Positions 51,529-59,973 of a DNA stretch of 64,000 nucleotides are shown here, piece by piece. Origin of the DNA: JANNAT01 sp031384605 (GTDB lineage Bacteria > Pseudomonadota > Alphaproteobacteria > Rhodobacterales > Rhodobacteraceae); NCBI GenBank assembly GCA_031384605.1, contig JANNAT010000140.1, positions 71,500 to 135,499 on the forward strand, read 5' to 3'. Position numbers and translations under genes: made by a program. Each line of letters opens with the position of its first letter. The stretch's first letter is position 1. The notes beneath the pieces were generated by a model that was not told where the DNA came from, did not search any database, and was given only the letters and a program-made list of their open reading frames with translations.

Positions 51529-52494
51529 TCACGCCCCATACAACGCCTGCGCCACGATCAGGGATGTCGCCGCCGCATCTTGCCGCGCCATTGCCGCCGC
51601 AAGGTCTGCATCGCCCGCCAACCCATCCGCAATCGCGCGCAACCGCGTTACCAACCGGATGTTGGCGCGCGCCTCGGCCACAGGATCAAGACCAGCATGA
51701 TCGGGAAACGTGTCAAAATAGATCACCCCGTCATAACCCGCCCGTGCCAGGCCCACGAACAATTCCACCGTCTGCACCGGATGCACCGTGCCCGCCATCA
51801 GCCCATCATCGCGCTTGCCATAGCCATCGTTCAAATGCACCCCCAGTATGCGGCTGTGCCTGTGCGCCAGCATCGCGGCAAAGGCAGGCATCTCGCCCGC
51901 ATAAAGCACATGCGCGAAATCCAGCGTCACACCTGTATTCGCACGCCCCACCGCGTGCAGGGCCAACAGCGTTGTGGCCATATCGGGCATCAGGGCAAAG
52001 GCGCGCGGCTCGTCTGGTTTGTATTCCACCGCGATGTTTACCGACCGGTTATGATCGGCCACCTCGATCAACGCGGCAATGGTATCGTCCCACATCCGGG
52101 CGTAATCGCCCTGAAACGCATAGTCATAGCCGTCTTGCCCCATCCACAAAGTCATCAGGTTGGCACCCATTTCAGCACAAGTATCAATGCCGCGTTTGGT
52201 CAGATCAATCGCCGCTCGCCGCACGCCCGCGTCCGGATGGGTGAACGCGCCCAGTTTGAACCCGGGCTCGGTGTAATACCGCATCGCCAATCCGTTCAGC
52301 GCCATGCCCTGATCGGCCAGCATTGCCGCCAATTGCCGCGGCGTGTGCGCTTCAAAATGGTCGGGATAGTTCAGATCCGCCGCATTCAGGCCGCCAACCC
52401 GGCCCGCCTGCGCAATCATATCGGCAACCGAGCTGCCTTTGATCTTGAAGGCATTCAGGCGGGTTGCATAGCGGGCATGGTTAGAAATTGTCAT
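51529..52494 (-). CDS. Sugar phosphate isomerase/epimerase family protein (AP endonuclease 2 barrel)
   Basis: A 321-residue TIM-barrel protein of the xylose isomerase-like/IolE-type superfamily. Metal-site regions are seen: VNIAVEYKPDEPRAFALMP with the Glu, VTLDFAHVLYAGEMPAFAA with Asp/His, ILGVHLNDGYGKRDDGLMAG with His/Asp and VIYFDTFPDHAG with the late acidic ligand. It probably isomerises or epimerises a free sugar or its keto form. It is followed upstream by the GntR gene on the same strand with a 21-bp gap. Confidence 0.86.
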   Translation of the reverse strand: MTISNHARYATRLNAFKIKGSSVADMIAQAGRVGGLNAADLNYPDHFEAHTPRQLAAMLADQGMALNGLAMRYYTEPGFKLGAFTHPDAGVRRAAIDLTKRGIDTCAEMGANLMTLWMGQDGYDYAFQGDYARMWDDTIAALIEVADHNRSVNIAVEYKPDEPRAFALMPDMATTLLALHAVGRANTGVTLDFAHVLYAGEMPAFAAMLAHRHSRILGVHLNDGYGKRDDGLMAGTVHPVQTVELFVGLARAGYDGVIYFDTFPDHAGLDPVAEARANIRLVTRLRAIADGLAGDADLAAAMARQDAAATSLIVAQALYGA

Positions 52495-52515
52495 AAACCG
52501 TTTGTATCCATGGTC

Positions 52516-53262
52516 TTAGGGGTTGAAAAGATCGGGATGGCTGCGCTCCAACGGCTCAATCAAGGTTAGCAACTGGCGCAAGTGATGGCGCACGGCCTGC
52601 CGCGCCGCCAGTGGATCGCGCGCCTCAAGTGCGGTTAAAATCGCGCGGTGCTCGGCCAGAGTGGTCAAAACCCGCCCCGGAACCGGCAAAAGCAACCGGC
52701 GCGCGCGGTTCACATGGGCCGATGCCGTTTCAGACACCACCGACAACTTGCGATAGCCGCTGAACGACAACAGCAGTTCGTGCATTTCCGAATCGAGTTT
52801 GTAGAACCCTGTGAAATCATTGTCGGCAACCAAAACCGACTGCACCGTCAGGTTGCGACGCAGCAGCACCAACTGATCTTCGGTGATGATACCTGCCACC
52901 CGCTCGACAGAGGCAAGTTCGATGGCTTCGCGCAAAAATGCGCCTTCGCGGATCTCGGTCATCGAAAAACGCGCCACATATGTGCCGGCTTGGGGCACGA
53001 CATCGACCAGCCCTTCGGCTGCCAGTCGCGCCACCGCATCGGATACCGGGCTGCGCGAGACGCCAAGTTCGTCACAAATTTCAGGCTTGCGGATGATCTC
53101 GCCGGGCTTGAAACGCAGCTCAAGTATGGCGCGGTGCAGGGCTTGATAGACTTTCGCCCCCAACGACCCCGCAAACATTTCCAACGGCACCAATCGCGCA
53201 CCGGGCGATATCCGCGTTTGCAATATGGGGTCTTGTGACGGGGGGCGTTGCGGCTGTAACAT
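52516..53262 (-). CDS. GntR family transcriptional regulator (FadR/FCD type)
   Basis: A 248-residue regulator. The N-terminal wHTH is KVYQALHRAILELRFKPGEIIRKPEICDELGVSRSPVSDAVARLAAEGLV (about 37-86). The C-terminal FCD helical domain has the metal-binding acid/His pattern around FYKLDSEMHELLLSFSGYRKL and AEHRAILTALEARDPLAARQAVRHHL. Ligands of FCD regulators are usually sugar acids or carboxylates. The palindrome CTAACATGTTAG begins 2 bp upstream of its start codon and recurs at two other promoters of the sugar module, which fits an autoregulated repressor. No Shine-Dalgarno is seen, so the start may be leaderless. Confidence 0.9.
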   Translation of the reverse strand: MLQPQRPPSQDPILQTRISPGARLVPLEMFAGSLGAKVYQALHRAILELRFKPGEIIRKPEICDELGVSRSPVSDAVARLAAEGLVDVVPQAGTYVARFSMTEIREGAFLREAIELASVERVAGIITEDQLVLLRRNLTVQSVLVADNDFTGFYKLDSEMHELLLSFSGYRKLSVVSETASAHVNRARRLLLPVPGRVLTTLAEHRAILTALEARDPLAARQAVRHHLRQLLTLIEPLERSHPDLFNP

Positions 53263-53263
53263 G

Positions 53264-53275
53264 CTAACATGTTAG
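53264..53275. promoter_or_regulatory. Candidate GntR operator, copy 3 (CTAACATGTTAG)
   Basis: A perfect 12-bp palindrome between the divergent gntR and dehydratase genes, preceded by an extra half-site (GTAACATG at 53256-53263). It is 39 bp before the dehydratase start and 2 bp from the gntR start. Confidence 0.72.
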
Positions 53276-53313
53276 ACGAGACATGCGCCGTGATCAAGGA
53301 AGGGCCAGCAGAA

Positions 53314-54837
53314 ATGACGCAAGGACAAAAGGCGGCGTTACAGCTGAACCCCAATGACACGGTGGCGATTGCGCTGCAAGATATTGCCGCCGATACCGCG
53401 CTTGCCGACTTTGGTGTGACGACAACGGCGGCCATACCGCGCGGCCACAAAATTGCGTTGCGCGACATGGCAGCGGGGGAACTGGTGGTGCGCTATGGCC
53501 AGATTATCGGACAGGCGTTGCAACCCGTTGCGGCGGGCGCGCATATCCACAGCCATAATCTGGGGATGGGGCCGCACAGCACGGACTATGCCTTTGCAAC
53601 AGATTGCACACCGCTGCCGCCGTTAGCCGCGCGCGAATTTATGGGATTTCACCGCGCCGATGGGCAGGTTGGCACCCGCAATTACATCGGCATTCTAACG
53701 TCGGTAAACTGCTCGGGCTCTGTCGCCCGGTTTATTGCCGAGGCAGCGGAAAAAGACCCTATTCTGTCAGCCATGCCCAATATCGACGGCTTTGTGCCGA
53801 TTGTGCATTCGACCGGTTGCGGCATGTCTGGCGTCAACGAAGGCTATGACACCTTGATGCGCACGCTGAAAGGCTATGCCCGCAATGCCAATTTTGCGGG
53901 GATTTTGTTGGTTGGACTGGGCTGCGAAGTGATGCAGGTGCCCGATCTGGTGGGCCAGGGCCGCCTGCGCCCCGATGGCAATTTCCGGTATATGACCATC
54001 CAGCAAACCGGCGGCACGCGGGCCACCATCGCGCGCGGATTGGTGGTTCTGCGCGAAATGGCCGAGGTTGCCTCCCGGTCGGTGCGCGCGCCAGCACCTG
54101 TATCAAAGCTGATCATCGGGCTGCAATGCGGCGGATCGGATGGCTATTCCGGCATCACGGCAAATCCCGCTCTTGGACATGCGTCCGACTTATTGGTGCG
54201 GATGGGTGGGACGACAATTCTGTCAGAAACGCCAGAGATTTACGGTGCCGAACACTTGCTGACTCGCCGCGCCGCAACACCCGAAATTGGCCATAAACTG
54301 ATCGCGCGGATAAAGTGGTGGGAAGACTACACCGCGCGCAACGGTGGCGAGATGGACAATAATCCCAGCCCCGGCAACAAAAAAGGCGGGCTTACGACGA
54401 TTTTGGAAAAATCACTGGGGGCTGTGGCCAAAGGTGGCACGGCACCTTTGTCGGGCGTTTACAAATTCGCCGAACCCATCACCACGCCCGGTTTCGTCTA
54501 TATGGACAGCCCCGGTTATGATCCGTGTTCGGTCACCGGCCAAATCGCATCCGGGGCCACGATGATCGTTTTTACCACCGGGCGCGGATCTGTGTCGGGC
54601 TATAAACCCAGCCCCTGCATCAAGCTGGCCACCAATAGCGAAATGTATCACCGCATGGCCGAGGATATGGATATCAATTGCGGCGACATCTTAACGCATG
54701 ACATTAGCATCGCAGCAAAAGGTATTGAAATACTTGAGGAAATAATATCAGTGGCATCTGGAAAACAATCCCTGTCCGAAGGGCTGGGCTTTGGCGGTGC
54801 CGAATTTGTGCCATGGCAAATCGGTGCGGTGATGTAG
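53314..54837 (+). CDS. UxaA/GarD family sugar-acid dehydratase (altronate dehydratase type)
   Basis: A 507-residue protein joining an N-terminal SAF domain (VAIALQDIAADTALADFGV, RGHKIALRDMAAGELVVRYGQIIG) to a large UxaA/galactarate dehydratase domain (REFMGFHRADGQVGTRNYIGIL, STGCGMSGVNEGYDT, LQCGGSDGYSGITANPALG, EMDNNPSPGNKKGGLTTI). Such iron-dependent enzymes dehydrate altronate, galactarate or related aldonates. With the aldo/keto reductase it could dehydrate L-fuconate or a relative. The frame extends 15 codons further upstream into the operator; ATG 53314 is preferred. Confidence 0.9.
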   Translation: MTQGQKAALQLNPNDTVAIALQDIAADTALADFGVTTTAAIPRGHKIALRDMAAGELVVRYGQIIGQALQPVAAGAHIHSHNLGMGPHSTDYAFATDCTPLPPLAAREFMGFHRADGQVGTRNYIGILTSVNCSGSVARFIAEAAEKDPILSAMPNIDGFVPIVHSTGCGMSGVNEGYDTLMRTLKGYARNANFAGILLVGLGCEVMQVPDLVGQGRLRPDGNFRYMTIQQTGGTRATIARGLVVLREMAEVASRSVRAPAPVSKLIIGLQCGGSDGYSGITANPALGHASDLLVRMGGTTILSETPEIYGAEHLLTRRAATPEIGHKLIARIKWWEDYTARNGGEMDNNPSPGNKKGGLTTILEKSLGAVAKGGTAPLSGVYKFAEPITTPGFVYMDSPGYDPCSVTGQIASGATMIVFTTGRGSVSGYKPSPCIKLATNSEMYHRMAEDMDINCGDILTHDISIAAKGIEILEEIISVASGKQSLSEGLGFGGAEFVPWQIGAVM

Positions 54838-54911
54838 CAGTCTACGGCTTCATCTTGGCCTAAATACTGCTCGCAGAGCGTCCGGTGGTTCAGCCAAATC
54901 AAGGTCCGGCG

Positions 54912-56315
54912 TCAAGCTGCACTGGCCGATATCACCGCCGAAATATCAGCTACCCCGCGGTCCACCAGATCAACTCGCCCGCGCGATTCCACATTCAGCC
55001 GCAACAAGGGTTCGGTGTTTGACGCGCGCAAATTGAACCGCCAATCGCCAAAATCCAGACTTAGCCCATCCAGATCATCCCGCGCCAATGCCTTAGGCGC
55101 ATAAACCGCTTCAATCTGCGCCATACAATCGCGCGGGCTGGCAACTTTGAAGTTGATCTCACCCGACGATGGAAACGCCTGTCGCCGTGCTTCCAGCAGA
55201 TCGGCCAACGACCTGCGCGTCGTGCTGATCAGTTCGGCCACCAACAGCCACGGGATCATCCCTGAATCGCAAGCCATGAAATCGCGGAAATAGTGATGTG
55301 CAGACATCTCGCCGCCGTAAACCGCACCGGTGGCGCGCATGGCCTGCTTCATGAACGCATGTCCCGTGCGGGCCGCCACCGCCACCCCAGATGATTTACG
55401 AACAATATCAAGGGTGTTCCACATCACACGCGGATCGTGAACGATGCGGGCACCGCGTTCCTTGTCCAAAAAAACTTGCGCCAAAAGGCCAACCACATAC
55501 TCGCCGGCAACGAAATTTCCCTTGTGATCAAACAGAAAACAGCGGTCAAAATCGCCGTCCCATGCCACCCCCATATCTGCCCCCGCAGCAATCACCGCTT
55601 GCGCCGTCACAGGTTGGTTTTCTGGCAACAGCGGGTTGGGAATACCATGCGGAAAGCTGCCGTCGGGGTCGTGGTACATCCGTACAAATTCAAGCGGCGC
55701 GCCGATGTCCGCCAACGCTGCGGCAATGGCGTCAAATGCCGGGCCCGCCGCGCCGTTGCCTGCGTTCACCAAAATCTTGATCGGCCGCAACGCGGCAATA
55801 TCGACAAAAGACAGCACTTTTTGCACATAGGCGCTGCGCACGGCCCGCTCTTGCCGCCAGGTGCCTTGCCCCAAAGCGCCAAAATTCCCAGCCTCTGCCA
55901 GTGCTTTGATCGCGGCCATCCCCGATGCTGCATCCAAAGGGGCCGATCCGCGCCGCACCATCTTTAAGCCATTATAATCCATCGGGTTATGCGATGCGGT
56001 CACCTCGATGCCGCCATCTGCGCCCAAATGCGTGACAGCAAAATACATCTCTTCGGTGCCGCATAGCCCCAGATCAATCACCTGGACGCCCGCCTGCATC
56101 AGCCCTTCGGTGACAGCCCCCGCCAGTGCCACAGATGATCCGCGCGGATCACGGCCCAGCACCACGTGGCGTGCGCCCAGCACTTCGGCAAAGGCCCGGC
56201 CAATGCGCAAAGCGATTTCTTCGTTCAGCTCATCGCCAAGGCGGCCCCGCACGTCATAGGCGGTAAAGCAGGTGTAATTGGGCAAGACAAACCTCTTGGC
56301 TGACGGCTGAGACAC
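54912..56315 (-). CDS. Phosphomannomutase/phosphoglucomutase
   Basis: A 467-residue alpha-D-phosphohexomutase. The phosphoserine loop is EVTASHNPMDYNGLKMVRRG, the metal loop is GVAWDGDFDRCFLFD (DGDFDR), the sugar-binding loop is VYGGEMSAHHYF and the phosphate-binding loop is NLRASNTEPLLRLNVES. It interconverts mannose-1-/glucose-1-phosphate and the 6-phosphates for polysaccharide or GDP-sugar synthesis. It is monocistronic and convergent with the dehydratase gene; 74 bp between them show nothing special. Confidence 0.93.
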   Translation of the reverse strand: MSQPSAKRFVLPNYTCFTAYDVRGRLGDELNEEIALRIGRAFAEVLGARHVVLGRDPRGSSVALAGAVTEGLMQAGVQVIDLGLCGTEEMYFAVTHLGADGGIEVTASHNPMDYNGLKMVRRGSAPLDAASGMAAIKALAEAGNFGALGQGTWRQERAVRSAYVQKVLSFVDIAALRPIKILVNAGNGAAGPAFDAIAAALADIGAPLEFVRMYHDPDGSFPHGIPNPLLPENQPVTAQAVIAAGADMGVAWDGDFDRCFLFDHKGNFVAGEYVVGLLAQVFLDKERGARIVHDPRVMWNTLDIVRKSSGVAVAARTGHAFMKQAMRATGAVYGGEMSAHHYFRDFMACDSGMIPWLLVAELISTTRRSLADLLEARRQAFPSSGEINFKVASPRDCMAQIEAVYAPKALARDDLDGLSLDFGDWRFNLRASNTEPLLRLNVESRGRVDLVDRGVADISAVISASAA

Positions 56316-56415
56316 AGCTTAACCGGGCAACCCCGCCCCTTCCACCCCAAAGCCTGCACTTTCCAAAACCAAACCCGCGCCCTATAAAGCGGCAAACTGA
56401 CAGGAAAGGCACGCG

Positions 56416-57003
56416 ATGCGCAGCGCCGAAATTACCCGCAAGACCAACGAAACTGTAATTGCCGTCACAGTGCGGCTGGACGGCACCGGCCAATCCGATT
56501 GCAAAACCGGCGTTGGGTTCTTTGATCACATGCTGGATCAGTTGGCGCGCCATTCCCTGATCGACATCAGCCTTGCCGCGACGGGCGATTTGCACATCGA
56601 CGATCACCACACCGTCGAAGATTGCGGCATAGCACTGGGTCAGGCGCTGACCCGCGCCTTGGGCGACAAGCGCGGCATCCGGCGCTATGGTGATTGTCGC
56701 CTTGCGATGGATGATGCGCAACTGATCTGCGCGCTTGATCTGTCGGGGCGCCCGTATCTGGTGTGGAACGTCGATTTTCCAACTGCCAAAATCGGCAGCT
56801 TTGATACTGAACTCGTGCGCGAATTCTTTCAGGCTTTGGCAACCCATGGCGGCATCACCTTGCATGTCGATAAAATTCACGGGCTAAACAGCCACCACAT
56901 TGCCGAGGCCGCGTTCAAATCGGTTGCCCGCGCGCTGCGGGCTGCGGTTGAACCCGATCCGCGCGGTGCCGGGGCCATTCCGTCGACCAAGGGCAGTCTT
57001 TAA
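56416..57003 (+). CDS. hisB: Imidazoleglycerol-phosphate dehydratase
   Basis: A 195-residue stand-alone HisB dehydratase domain. Mn-binding motifs FFDHMLDQLARHS, DDHHTVEDCGIALG and the second set LHVDKIHGLNSHHIAEAAFKS are complete. It converts imidazoleglycerol phosphate to imidazoleacetol phosphate in histidine synthesis. AGGAAAGG precedes the ATG. It is followed by hisH 3 bp later. Confidence 0.97.
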   Translation: MRSAEITRKTNETVIAVTVRLDGTGQSDCKTGVGFFDHMLDQLARHSLIDISLAATGDLHIDDHHTVEDCGIALGQALTRALGDKRGIRRYGDCRLAMDDAQLICALDLSGRPYLVWNVDFPTAKIGSFDTELVREFFQALATHGGITLHVDKIHGLNSHHIAEAAFKSVARALRAAVEPDPRGAGAIPSTKGSL

Positions 57004-57006
57004 CCG

Positions 57007-57654
57007 ATGTTGACGGTTCTGGTCGATTACGACAGCGGCAATCTGCATTCCGCGCACAAAGCGTTTGAACGGATGGCGGCTGAGGTAGGGGGCGGTCATA
57101 TCCTGGTCAGCTCTGACCCCCAGGATGTGGCCCGCGCTGACCGTATCGTATTGCCCGGCGACGGCGCGTTTCCGGCCTGCCGGGCAGCCTTGGGCAGTTT
57201 TGGCGGGTTGTTTGAGGCGATAGAGCACGGTGTTACCCGGCAGGCCAAGCCGTTCATGGGCATTTGCGTCGGCATGCAGATGATGGCCACTTGGGGGCGG
57301 GAATACGCCGATACGCGCGGCTTTGACTGGATCGGCGGCGAGGTGGTGAAAATCGCACCTTCAGACCGGGCAATGAAAGTGCCGCATATGGGTTGGAACG
57401 ATCTGATGCTGGATCAAGGGGCCGCGGCGCACCCGGTTTTGGCAGGCATTTCCACCGGCGATCATGCTTATTTCGTGCATTCCTATCACATGCAGGTGGA
57501 TAACCCCGCGGAACGGCTGGCGCATTGCGACTATGGCGGCGATATCACTGCCATTACTGGGCGCGATACGATGATCGGGATGCAATTTCACCCCGAAAAA
57601 TCCCAAGGCCTCGGTCTGCGGATGATTGCCAATTTCCTGACGTGGAAACCCTAA
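57007..57654 (+). CDS. hisH: Imidazole glycerol phosphate synthase, glutaminase subunit
   Basis: A 215-residue class I glutamine amidotransferase. Cys87 in PFMGICVGMQMMATWG is the nucleophile, and the His-Glu pair is in MQFHPEKSQGLG. It supplies ammonia to HisF (59974) in the formation of imidazoleglycerol phosphate and AICAR. It is translationally linked to hisB, while hisF lies 2.3 kb away beyond two minus-strand genes. Confidence 0.97.
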   Translation: MLTVLVDYDSGNLHSAHKAFERMAAEVGGGHILVSSDPQDVARADRIVLPGDGAFPACRAALGSFGGLFEAIEHGVTRQAKPFMGICVGMQMMATWGREYADTRGFDWIGGEVVKIAPSDRAMKVPHMGWNDLMLDQGAAAHPVLAGISTGDHAYFVHSYHMQVDNPAERLAHCDYGGDITAITGRDTMIGMQFHPEKSQGLGLRMIANFLTWKP

Positions 57655-57657
57655 GCG

Positions 57658-58542
57658 CTACTGTGGCCTGATCCTGCGCCAAATCCGCCCGTCAATTGCC
57701 GCCAACCCTGCCGCGATCAACCCAAACCCCGCCAGATGTTGCGGCTGCAGGGTTGTGCCCAAAAACATCACCCCCAACAGCGTGGCCGACACCGGAATCA
57801 GAAACGTTACCAAGGATAGGTTGATCGCCCCCGCCGAGGCCAGCAGCCGGAAAAAGATCAGATAGGCCAGCGCCGTTGACAGCGCCGCAATGCCGATGAC
57901 AGCACCGATCACATTGGCGGCAGGCAGTGACATCGCCCAAGGCTGATCGACCCACAGCCAGATCGGCAAAACCAGCAGGGTCGAACAGGTGACCTGACCA
58001 AAGGCAATCGTCAGCGGGGCCACGCCAAGGGCGCGAAACCGGCGGCTCCACAGATTGGCCAGCCCGTAGGAGAATGCCGCCGCAAGACAGGCGACCGAGG
58101 CCCAGACATCGTCAAACGCCATCCCCCCCATCATCACCACAACGCCGGCAAATCCTAAACCAAGACCCACCGCCTTGGGGGCCGTGATCTTTTCATCCAC
58201 CGTCATGCTGTGCAAAAGCGCCAGACTGAACAAAGGCGTCGTGGCGTTCAGGATCGCCGCCATCGCCCCCGATATCTGGCCTTGCGCCAGAGAAAACAGG
58301 GTAAAGGGCACCACGTTGTTCAAAAAACCCATGCCGATCAATGCGGTCCACACCGCGCGCCCCTGCGGAAAGCGGCCTTTGGTGATCAACAATGCAAGTG
58401 CCAACAGCACAGCCCCCAGCGAAACCCGCCCCCATACCACCGATAGGGGCGGCAGGCCTTGTAGCGCCATTTCGACAAAAAAGAACGACCCGCCCCATAA
58501 AAGGGACAGGCCGATCAATAGCATCCAGTCTTTTGTCGACAT
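57658..58542 (-). CDS. EamA-type drug/metabolite transporter
   Basis: A 294-residue ten-helix DMT protein. The N-terminal LLIGLSLLWGGSFFFVEMALQGLPPLSVVWGRVSLGAVLLAL and FLNNVVPFTLFSLAQGQISGAMAAILNATTPLFSLALLH are typical of EamA proteins, with a second EamA half to the C-terminus. Exporter of unknown metabolites. It interrupts the his genes on the opposite strand, almost touching the end of hisH (3 bp). Confidence 0.9.
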   Translation of the reverse strand: MSTKDWMLLIGLSLLWGGSFFFVEMALQGLPPLSVVWGRVSLGAVLLALALLITKGRFPQGRAVWTALIGMGFLNNVVPFTLFSLAQGQISGAMAAILNATTPLFSLALLHSMTVDEKITAPKAVGLGLGFAGVVVMMGGMAFDDVWASVACLAAAFSYGLANLWSRRFRALGVAPLTIAFGQVTCSTLLVLPIWLWVDQPWAMSLPAANVIGAVIGIAALSTALAYLIFFRLLASAGAINLSLVTFLIPVSATLLGVMFLGTTLQPQHLAGFGLIAAGLAAIDGRIWRRIRPQ

Positions 58543-58609
58543 TTTTGCCTCCTGATTTGCCCGCGTCGTAACACGGACAAACCAAAGCAGGCGACCCGAA
58601 GCTTGCGGT

Positions 58610-59002
58610 TTACTTCACCCGCGTCCAGGTGCCGCCATCGCGGCAAATACCCAGCACGCAGCCGCGCACCGCCAGTTTGTTACCGGCCAATGTCATGTCG
58701 GAATTATAGGTTTTGTCGCGATCCGGGCTCCAGACCTGACCATCATCGTAAAGACCGTCAGGATAGGCGACCATATCCCAGATAATCTGCTTGCCGATGT
58801 TATCGCTTTCCAACGCAGCACCGGTGCTGTCGAAAGACTTGATCAGCGTGCCACAAAAAGCAGGACCGCAGGCTGCGACTTTGATATGGCCATAGTTGCC
58901 GTTGTCATCGGGTTTGGTCTGCCAGATGCCTTCTACAGGATCGGCAAAAGCGGTGGTTGCCACAAAGACGAGTGCGGCCGCCAGTGTCAGTTTCTTTAGC
59001 AT
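58610..59002 (-). CDS. DUF2147 family exported protein
   Basis: A 130-residue protein with a clear signal peptide (LKKLTLAAALVFVATTAFA, about 2-20). The mature part has the DUF2147 pattern VEGIWQTKPDDNGNYGHIKVAACGPAFCGTLIKSF, YNSDMTLAGNKLAVRGCVLGICRDGGTWTRV, with two Cys pairs likely to form disulfides in the periplasm. The function of the family is unknown; it folds as a small lipocalin-like barrel. GAGG lies 7 bases before the ATG at 59002; the longer open frame was not used. Confidence 0.88.
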   Translation of the reverse strand: MLKKLTLAAALVFVATTAFADPVEGIWQTKPDDNGNYGHIKVAACGPAFCGTLIKSFDSTGAALESDNIGKQIIWDMVAYPDGLYDDGQVWSPDRDKTYNSDMTLAGNKLAVRGCVLGICRDGGTWTRVK

Positions 59003-59147
59003 TGTAAATCCTCCCTCAAGGTTGGGAAAAGCTTTCTCATAATTTGCAAACCAATCAAGCGTGACGTGGGGTCGCCCGATGCGATCCAACCCCTTGGCAG
59101 TGCCGGCGTGCTTGGGTAAAGGGACGCAACACCGAAAAAGGCGCGCC

Positions 59148-59867
59148 ATGATCTTATATCCTGCAATTGATCTGAAAGACGGCCAATGCGTGCGGCTGCT
59201 GCGCGGCGAGATGGCTGCGGCCACGGTGTTTGGCGACGATCCGGCGGCGCAAGCCTTGGCATTTCAGGCAGCGGGCTGCGACTGGCTGCATCTGGTCGAT
59301 CTGAATGGCGCCTTTGCGGGCGTTCCAGTGAATGGCGCGGCAGTCCGGGCAATTTTGGCGAAAGTCACGGTTCCCGTGCAATTGGGCGGCGGCATCCGCG
59401 ATATGGCGACGATTGAGATGTGGCTGAATGCGGGGGTATCCCGCGTGATTTTGGGCACGGTTGCTGTCGAAAACCCCGATCTGGTGCGCGCTGCGGCAAA
59501 GGCGTTTCCGGGCTGCGTGGCCGTTGGCATTGACGCGCGTGCGGGGTTGGTGGCGACCAAAGGCTGGGCCACTGCAACCAACGTGCAAGCAACCGATCTT
59601 GCCCGCAGTTTCGAAGACGCTGGTGTGTCGGCGATCATCTACACCGATATTGACCGCGATGGCGCGATGGGCGGGCCGAACATTCCCGCGACCGAAATCC
59701 TGGCCCGCGCGGTTACCATCCCGGTGATCGCCAGCGGCGGCGTGTCGTCGATGGCCGATCTGCTGGCCCTGCGCGACACCGGCGTGATTGCGGGCGCTAT
59801 TTCGGGCCGCGCGCTTTATGACGGCGCAATTGATCTGGGTTCTGCGTTGCAGGCGCTGAATCGCTGA
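59148..59867 (+). CDS. hisA: ProFAR isomerase (HisA)
   Basis: A 239-residue TIM barrel that isomerises ProFAR to PRFAR in histidine synthesis. ILYPAIDLKDGQCVRLLRGE at the N-terminus contains the catalytic Asp, the phosphate-binding GG are in VQLGGGIRDMATIEMWL, the second half has IYTDIDRDGAMGGPN, and VIASGGVSSMADL closes the barrel. ATG 59148 is the family start; the extended frame upstream was dropped. A terminator hairpin separates it from hisF. Confidence 0.96.
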   Translation: MILYPAIDLKDGQCVRLLRGEMAAATVFGDDPAAQALAFQAAGCDWLHLVDLNGAFAGVPVNGAAVRAILAKVTVPVQLGGGIRDMATIEMWLNAGVSRVILGTVAVENPDLVRAAAKAFPGCVAVGIDARAGLVATKGWATATNVQATDLARSFEDAGVSAIIYTDIDRDGAMGGPNIPATEILARAVTIPVIASGGVSSMADLLALRDTGVIAGAISGRALYDGAIDLGSALQALNR

Positions 59868-59873
59868 TTTCAC

Positions 59874-59945
59874 TTTGGTGCAAATACTCTCGGGGGCAGC
59901 GTTTGCACAGCAAATGCGACAGGGGGCAGACAGCCCCCTTTTCCC
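59874..59945 (-). repeat. Intergenic hairpin repeat, copy E (between hisA and hisF)
   Basis: Read on the minus strand: GGGGGC..GCCCCC, a second small stem (GCATTTGCTGTGCAAACGC), then CCCCCGAGAGTATTTGCACC and AAAGTGAAA. It carries the hairpin plus GTATTT plus TGAA order of the family and is closest to copy D at 17446. Confidence 0.55.
59922..59942 (+). terminator. Intrinsic terminator between hisA and hisF
   Basis: GGGGGC (59922-59927), loop AGACA, GCCCCC (59933-59938), then TTTT. On the plus strand this is a good rho-independent terminator, so hisF may need its own promoter or read-through. Confidence 0.75.
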
Positions 59946-59973
59946 GGCCCTCCCGGCACGCTAAGGTATCAGC

